64,000 nucleotides of DNA from Fumia xinanensis. Lineage in GTDB: Bacteria > Bacillota > Clostridia > Oscillospirales > Ruminococcaceae. Shown one piece after another: positions 59,339 through 64,000 of this stretch (positions are counted from its first letter, which is position 1; every line of letters starts with the position of its first letter). A program made the translations under genes and the position numbers. The stretch covers positions 930,001 through 994,000 of the forward strand of contig NZ_JACRSV010000001.1 in assembly GCF_014384905.1 (NCBI RefSeq). Direction: 5' to 3'. The notes beneath the pieces are model-generated. The model saw nothing but the letters and a program-made list of their open reading frames with translations, was not told the DNA's origin and ran no database searches.

Positions 59339-59830
59339 ATGGAAAATAGTTTTCATGAAATTCCGACCGATGGCTTGATACGGATGTATAGCGATATTAT
59401 CAAGGAATTAAAGGATCGAGAAGTTATAAGGACAAATAACGTAATCGGTGATTTGGGAGAATACCTGGCAATTCAATATTATAACAATACTCCCAATTTA
59501 CCGAATCTTTCTCCGGCTCCTGTAGGGACAGAGAATATCGATGCTATTAGCCGAAAGGGAGACCGTTACAGTATCAAGTCGACTAGTAAAAACGTGACAA
59601 GCGTTTTTTATGGGTTGGAACCGAAGAATTCTTCCAAAATAGATACCCAAAAATTTGAATATGTAATCGTATGTAAATTTGATGAAAATTACAAGTTGGA
59701 ATCTATTTATCAAATGGACTGGGATACTTTTTTAGCGAACAAAAAGTGGCATAGCAGAATGCAGGCCTGGAATTTATCTTTAACCAAGAATTTGAAGGAA
59801 AAGTGCCTGAAAATTTATGAAGCCATATGA
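59339..59830 (+). CDS. Lone restriction-endonuclease-like (PD-(D/E)XK type) protein, AT-rich
   Basis: A protein of about 163 residues. The motif series GDLGEYLAIQYY (about residues 40-51), TENIDAISRKGDRYSIKSTS (about 67-86) gives an E, a D and an x-I-K-S arrangement of a PD-(D/E)XK nuclease core, like DUF6998-type proteins. No methyltransferase is nearby. The gene is AT-rich compared with ispG and polC, and it sits in a conserved operon slot between them, so it is probably an acquired insertion. The start is uncertain (GTG at 59324 or ATG at 59339); neither has a good ribosome site. Confidence 0.55.
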   Translation: MENSFHEIPTDGLIRMYSDIIKELKDREVIRTNNVIGDLGEYLAIQYYNNTPNLPNLSPAPVGTENIDAISRKGDRYSIKSTSKNVTSVFYGLEPKNSSKIDTQKFEYVIVCKFDENYKLESIYQMDWDTFLANKKWHSRMQAWNLSLTKNLKEKCLKIYEAI

Positions 59831-59859
59831 CCAATGTTGAATAAAGGGGACAAGCACCA

Positions 59860-62800
59860 GTGACAGAACAGAGCTTTCTCGCCGTGTTCGGCGACTACAT
59901 AGAAGAACCCTATCTCTCGATTTTTAAAGACTGTGAGATGCTGCGCCTAGATGCCGACCCGGGCGCCCGCACCATCTCTACTGTGATGAAAAACGGGAGT
60001 GTCATCAAGGTGGAGCACATTAGGGACTGCCAGCGGGCAGTGGCGAAAAACGCGGGGCTAAACAGTGTGCGTTTTACCTTGAAGTACCTGCCAACTTTGT
60101 TTGACATCTCCTATTTTCCCGAGCTTATCACCGAGCTGAAGAGCGTCTGCGGTGTGGTCAACGGCTTTCTGGATAACGCGGACGCGCAGTTTGACGGGGA
60201 AGTACTCCACATTTCCCTGAAAAACGGCGGTAAGAACATACTTGTGCAGGCGGGGGCAGATAAACAAATTGAAAGACTTGTTTACGAACGTTTTTCGAGG
60301 AAAATTACCGTGTCCTTTGAAGGGGTCGAGATAATCACCGAGGCGGATTTCCCCGAGCCGCCGCCCATCGTCATCAGAGAGGCGCCGCCTGCGCCCGCCC
60401 CCCGGCCCAGCAATGGCGACAGGCCGTCCTACGGTGGAAATGGGGGAGGTTTTGGGGGAGGCAGCGGCGGGTTCCGGCGGGATTCCGGCGTGAAGGATCC
60501 CACCCCTGTCACCATCAATTTTGCCGATATGCAGTTCCAGAACGAGGGGGCTATGCTCATTAAGGGCCGGAAAATCACCCAGAAGCCCACACCCCTCAAT
60601 GAAATCAATTCCATGAGCGGCAATGTAGTGGTCTGGGGCGACATTTTTGCCACCGACTGCCGAGTGACGAGAGACGGAACCAAGGTGATTTTAACCTACA
60701 ATTTCACTGACTACACCTCCAGCAACACTATGAAGATCATCGACGACGTAAAAAAACAGGATAAGTATGACTGCCTCTCCAAGGGGACGACGATTCTCGT
60801 TCGGGGCGACGTGGTGGACGACAAGTACGATCGGGAGATTTCCATCAAGCCCTACGACATCATGACAGTGAAGAAAATTCCGAAAACTGACGATGCAGAG
60901 GTGAAGCGGGTAGAACTCCACTGCCACACTAAAATGTCCTCGATGGACGGCGTAAGCGACGTGACCGAAATCATTAAAACGGCCTACCGTTGGGGACACA
61001 AGGCTATCGCTATTACCGACCACGGGGTGGTCCAGGCCTATCCCGACGCTATGAACTGCGTTGAGGGCATCCGCAAGGACGGCGGCGATTTCAAGGTCAT
61101 CTACGGGGTGGAGGACTACTTCGTGAACGACTGCGTGGCGGCGGTTCACGGATGTAAAGAAGAAGACTTTACTGGGGAATTTGTCGTCTTTGACGTGGAG
61201 ACTACCGGCCTTTCCGCCAAAAACGACAGGCTCACCGAAATCGGCGCAGTACTCATCCAAAACGGAAAGATCACCGACCGGTTTGACACCTTTGTGAACC
61301 CGGAACGGCCCATTCCGCCAAAAATTACCGAGCTGACGAGCATAACAGACGCCATGGTAGCAAACGCGCCGCTGGAAGCGGAGGCTTTGGAGCAGTTTAT
61401 GGCGTTTGCGGGGGATCGGCCTCTCATCGCCCACAACGCCTCCTTTGACATGGGATTCATGCGGGTGGCGGCGGAGCGCTGCGGCAAACAGTTCCCCTAT
61501 ACTTCCATCGATACTCTGGTGCTGGCGAGGAACCTCTATCCGGAGCTTTCTAAATTCAAACTGGATGTGATCGCAAAGCATCTGGAGCTGCCGGAATTCC
61601 ACCACCATAGGGCCTGCGACGATGCCGAGGTTCTGGGCAACATCTTCCTCAAAATGATGGAACAGATGGAGGCGGAGAAAGACATCCACTCCATTTCCGG
61701 CATCAACACCGCCATGAGCGGCGGCGATCCGAAACAACTTAAGACCTATCACCAAATTATCCTGGTCAAAAATAAAACCGGACTGAAAAACCTCTACCGG
61801 CTTGTTTCCTTTGCCCATGTGAAGTATTATTTTCGTCGGCCCCGCACCCCAAAATCCGAAATTATGAAGTATCGGGAAGGGCTGTTGATCGGAAGCGCCT
61901 GCGAGGCGGGAGAGCTGTTCCGGGCTATTGTCGAGGGCAAAAGCTTTGACGAGCTCTGCGAAATTGCATCCTTTTACGATTATCTGGAAATCCAGCCCAT
62001 CGGAAACAACCAGTTTATGCTGATGAACGGGCAGGCGTCCGGCGTCGAGCAGCTTCAGGACTTCAACAAGACGATAGTGGCAATCGGGGAAAAGCTGAAT
62101 AAGCCGGTAGTCGCCACTTGCGACGTCCACTTTTTAAACCCCGGAGACGCCATCTTCCGCACCATTTTGATGGCTGGCATGAAGTTCAAAGACGCCGATC
62201 AGCAGCCACCTCTCTACCTGCGCACCACAGAGGAAATGCTCAAGGAATTTGAGTATCTGGGAGAACAGAAGGCCTATGAAGTGGTGGTGGAGAACCCTCT
62301 GAAAATCGCCGATATGATCGACCCCGACGTGCGGCCCATCCCCAAGGGGACGTTTCCGCCCAACATCGAGGGCTCCGATGAGGATTTGCAGAGGATCACC
62401 TGGGAGCGGGCGAAGAAAATTTACGGTGACCCGGTGCCGGATCTGGTCAAAGACCGACTGGACCGGGAGCTCACTTCTATTATCAAACACGGATTTGCGG
62501 TACTTTACATGATCGCCCAGAAGTTGGTCTACTACTCCGAGGAACACGGGTATTTAGTCGGTTCCCGTGGTTCGGTAGGGTCGTCTTTTGTGGCGAACAT
62601 GGCCGGTATTTCGGAGGTAAACCCGCTGGCGCCCCATTACGTCTGCCCAGAATGCAAATGGAGCGAATTTTATACAAAGGGCGAGTACGGCTCCGGCTTC
62701 GATTTGCCGGAGAGAACCTGTCCACAGTGCGGCGCAAAGCTCAATCAGGACGGCCATGACATCCCATTTGAGACTTTTCTGGGATTCGACGGCGACAAAG

Positions 62801-64000
62801 AGCCGGATATCGACCTTAATTTCTCCGGCGAGTACCAGAGCTACGTCCACAAATACACCGAAGAGCTGTTCGGTTCCGACCACGTGTTCAAGGCGGGCAC
62901 CATCTCGACGGTGGCGGAAAAAACCGCCTACGGCTTTGTTTTGAACTACATGCAGGAGCGGGGGAGGGTTATCCACAAGGCGGAGGAGCTGCGGCTTGCA
63001 AAAGGCTGCGAGGGGGTCAAGCGCACCACCGGCCAGCACCCCGGCGGCATGGTCGTCATCCCGTCGGAGTACGAGGTCTACGATTTCTGCCCCATCCAGC
63101 ACCCGGCCGATAAGGCAGATTCCGACATTCTGACCACCCACTTCGACTTCCACTCCCTCCACGACACCATCTTAAAACTGGACGAGCTGGGACACGATGT
63201 TCCGACCCTATATAAGCACATCGAGGACATGACCGGCATCAAGGTGATGGACGTTTCCATGTCCGACCAGAAGGTCATCAGCCTCTTTACCTCCACCGAG
63301 GCGCTGGGCGTCACCCCCGACGAGATTTTCAGCAACACCGGCACCCTGTCCTTGCCGGAAATGGGTACGCCGTTCGTCCGCGGTATGCTGGAAGAGGCCC
63401 AGCCCAAGACCTTTGCCGACCTTTTGCAGATTTCCGGCCTGTCCCACGGCACCGACGTATGGCTGGGAAACGCCAAGGATCTAATCGACAACAAGACCTG
63501 CACCATTTCGGAAGTTATCGGTACCCGTGACAGCATCATGACCTACCTGCTCCACAAGGGGCTGGAACCGAAGCTGGCCTTTAAGATCATGGAGATCACC
63601 CGTAAGGGCAAGGCGCCCAAGCTTTTAACCGACGAGATGGTGCAGGATATGCTCGACCACGGTGTGCCTCAGTGGTACGTAGACAGCTGCTTTAAAATCA
63701 AGTATATGTTCCCGAAAGCCCACGCCGCCGCCTACGTCATCGCGGCTATCCGCCTCGGGTGGTACAAGGTTTACTATCCGCTCCAGTACTACGCGGCGTT
63801 TTTCACCGTCCGGGGCGGCGATTTGGAAGCCGATACGGCGGTGGCTGGCAAAGCGGCCTGTCGGGCGCGGCTGATGCAATTAAAGGACATGGACCGCAGC
63901 GTCAAGGAAGAGGACGTTTACAATACCCTCATGATCATCAACGAAATGCTTTGCCGGGGGTATGAGTTCCTGCCGGTGGATCTGTATAAATCCCACGCGA
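59860..64000 (+). CDS. polC: DNA polymerase III alpha subunit, PolC type (3' end outside the window)
   Basis: The frame is open from GTG at 59860 to the window edge (1380 codons), so the gene is cut. PolC is the replicative polymerase of low-GC Gram-positives. An N-terminal domain (1-180) is followed by a glycine-rich linker (about 183-207), an OB-fold region (about 215-345), PHP motif VELHCHTKMS (H354/H356), the 3'-5' exonuclease DVETTGL (D445), with HNASFDMGF and DDAEVLGN, a zinc module (CPEC and CPQC from C929) and polymerase aspartates D983/D985 in PDIDLNF. Helix-hairpin-helix elements come later (HAAAYVIAAIRL). AAAGGGG precedes the GTG. Confidence 0.96.
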   Translation, partial: MTEQSFLAVFGDYIEEPYLSIFKDCEMLRLDADPGARTISTVMKNGSVIKVEHIRDCQRAVAKNAGLNSVRFTLKYLPTLFDISYFPELITELKSVCGVVNGFLDNADAQFDGEVLHISLKNGGKNILVQAGADKQIERLVYERFSRKITVSFEGVEIITEADFPEPPPIVIREAPPAPAPRPSNGDRPSYGGNGGGFGGGSGGFRRDSGVKDPTPVTINFADMQFQNEGAMLIKGRKITQKPTPLNEINSMSGNVVVWGDIFATDCRVTRDGTKVILTYNFTDYTSSNTMKIIDDVKKQDKYDCLSKGTTILVRGDVVDDKYDREISIKPYDIMTVKKIPKTDDAEVKRVELHCHTKMSSMDGVSDVTEIIKTAYRWGHKAIAITDHGVVQAYPDAMNCVEGIRKDGGDFKVIYGVEDYFVNDCVAAVHGCKEEDFTGEFVVFDVETTGLSAKNDRLTEIGAVLIQNGKITDRFDTFVNPERPIPPKITELTSITDAMVANAPLEAEALEQFMAFAGDRPLIAHNASFDMGFMRVAAERCGKQFPYTSIDTLVLARNLYPELSKFKLDVIAKHLELPEFHHHRACDDAEVLGNIFLKMMEQMEAEKDIHSISGINTAMSGGDPKQLKTYHQIILVKNKTGLKNLYRLVSFAHVKYYFRRPRTPKSEIMKYREGLLIGSACEAGELFRAIVEGKSFDELCEIASFYDYLEIQPIGNNQFMLMNGQASGVEQLQDFNKTIVAIGEKLNKPVVATCDVHFLNPGDAIFRTILMAGMKFKDADQQPPLYLRTTEEMLKEFEYLGEQKAYEVVVENPLKIADMIDPDVRPIPKGTFPPNIEGSDEDLQRITWERAKKIYGDPVPDLVKDRLDRELTSIIKHGFAVLYMIAQKLVYYSEEHGYLVGSRGSVGSSFVANMAGISEVNPLAPHYVCPECKWSEFYTKGEYGSGFDLPERTCPQCGAKLNQDGHDIPFETFLGFDGDKEPDIDLNFSGEYQSYVHKYTEELFGSDHVFKAGTISTVAEKTAYGFVLNYMQERGRVIHKAEELRLAKGCEGVKRTTGQHPGGMVVIPSEYEVYDFCPIQHPADKADSDILTTHFDFHSLHDTILKLDELGHDVPTLYKHIEDMTGIKVMDVSMSDQKVISLFTSTEALGVTPDEIFSNTGTLSLPEMGTPFVRGMLEEAQPKTFADLLQISGLSHGTDVWLGNAKDLIDNKTCTISEVIGTRDSIMTYLLHKGLEPKLAFKIMEITRKGKAPKLLTDEMVQDMLDHGVPQWYVDSCFKIKYMFPKAHAAAYVIAAIRLGWYKVYYPLQYYAAFFTVRGGDLEADTAVAGKAACRARLMQLKDMDRSVKEEDVYNTLMIINEMLCRGYEFLPVDLYKSHA

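Noticed and set aside
60691..62130. Long minus-strand open frame of 479 codons
   Set aside because: It is antisense to polC, whose PHP and exonuclease motifs lie in the plus frame. No motif or start signal supports it.

Overview
The window looks like a chromosomal segment of a spore-forming, anaerobic, gut-type Clostridium relative; Oscillospirales/Ruminococcaceae is my best guess. This is inferred from gene content, not from a 16S gene. Supporting signs are an uninterrupted sigK, PolC, the MEP isoprenoid genes dxr and ispG, indolepyruvate ferredoxin oxidoreductase, mucin- and galactoside-active glycosidases, GGAGG-type ribosome sites and many short intrinsic terminators. No rRNA, tRNA, CRISPR array, transposase or prophage is visible.

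Layout. 1-7.8 kb: end of a PHP-domain gene, DUF4180, an acetyltransferase, two related six-helix membrane proteins, a Gfo/Idh oxidoreductase divergent from a LacI-type regulator, a ruined aminoglycoside-acetyltransferase-like gene and a ZIP metal transporter. 7.8-8.5 kb: a non-coding array of about fifteen small hairpins. 8.5-14.5 kb: an AraC regulator and a probable amino-sugar operon (Gfo/Idh, a NagB-TIM-barrel fusion, NagA, a second Gfo/Idh). 14.7-18.9 kb: TatD, a broken XRE gene, a DUF815 ATPase and a sodium:solute symporter. 19-25.3 kb: an aryl-acid operon (PaaK-like ligase, histidine phosphatase, IorA, IorB, second PaaK-like ligase, ACT protein) that fits fermentation of aromatic amino acids. 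25.5-33.5 kb: TIM-barrel isomerase, MerR regulator, NhaC antiporter, an 1102-residue hybrid histidine kinase and two decayed genes. 33.7-37.2 kb: a GH101 endo-alpha-N-acetylgalactosaminidase lipoprotein.

37.4-40.2 kb (minus strand) holds the most interesting locus. A 493-residue protein with a toxin-like C-terminus (Ntox44-like) is followed by a small membrane-anchored protein, then a displaced 36-codon copy of the toxin tail, then a second paralogous membrane-anchored protein. The toxin gene changes base composition sharply part-way along. This is the architecture of a polymorphic toxin with tandem immunity genes and a leftover cassette from tip exchange.

40.5-52.6 kb: sigK, an XRE/zinc-ribbon regulator, a pilin-like pseudogene, patatin, DUF3795, glycerate kinase, a methyltransferase remnant, a GH35 beta-galactosidase, an endonuclease/exonuclease/phosphatase-fold protein, an SGNH lipoprotein, peptidase E, an Rsm22-type methyltransferase and an acetyltransferase. 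52.8-64 kb: the conserved core operon pyrH-frr-uppS-cdsA-dxr-rseP-ispG-(lone nuclease-like gene)-polC, with polC running off the end.

The window also carries many decayed genes (AAC(6')-like, XRE, GNAT, DUF3784-like, pilin-like, methyltransferase, toxin tail) and a family of hairpin-rich leaders linked to TGGTATAATA-like boxes. Both suggest active turnover of accessory DNA between the stable blocks.
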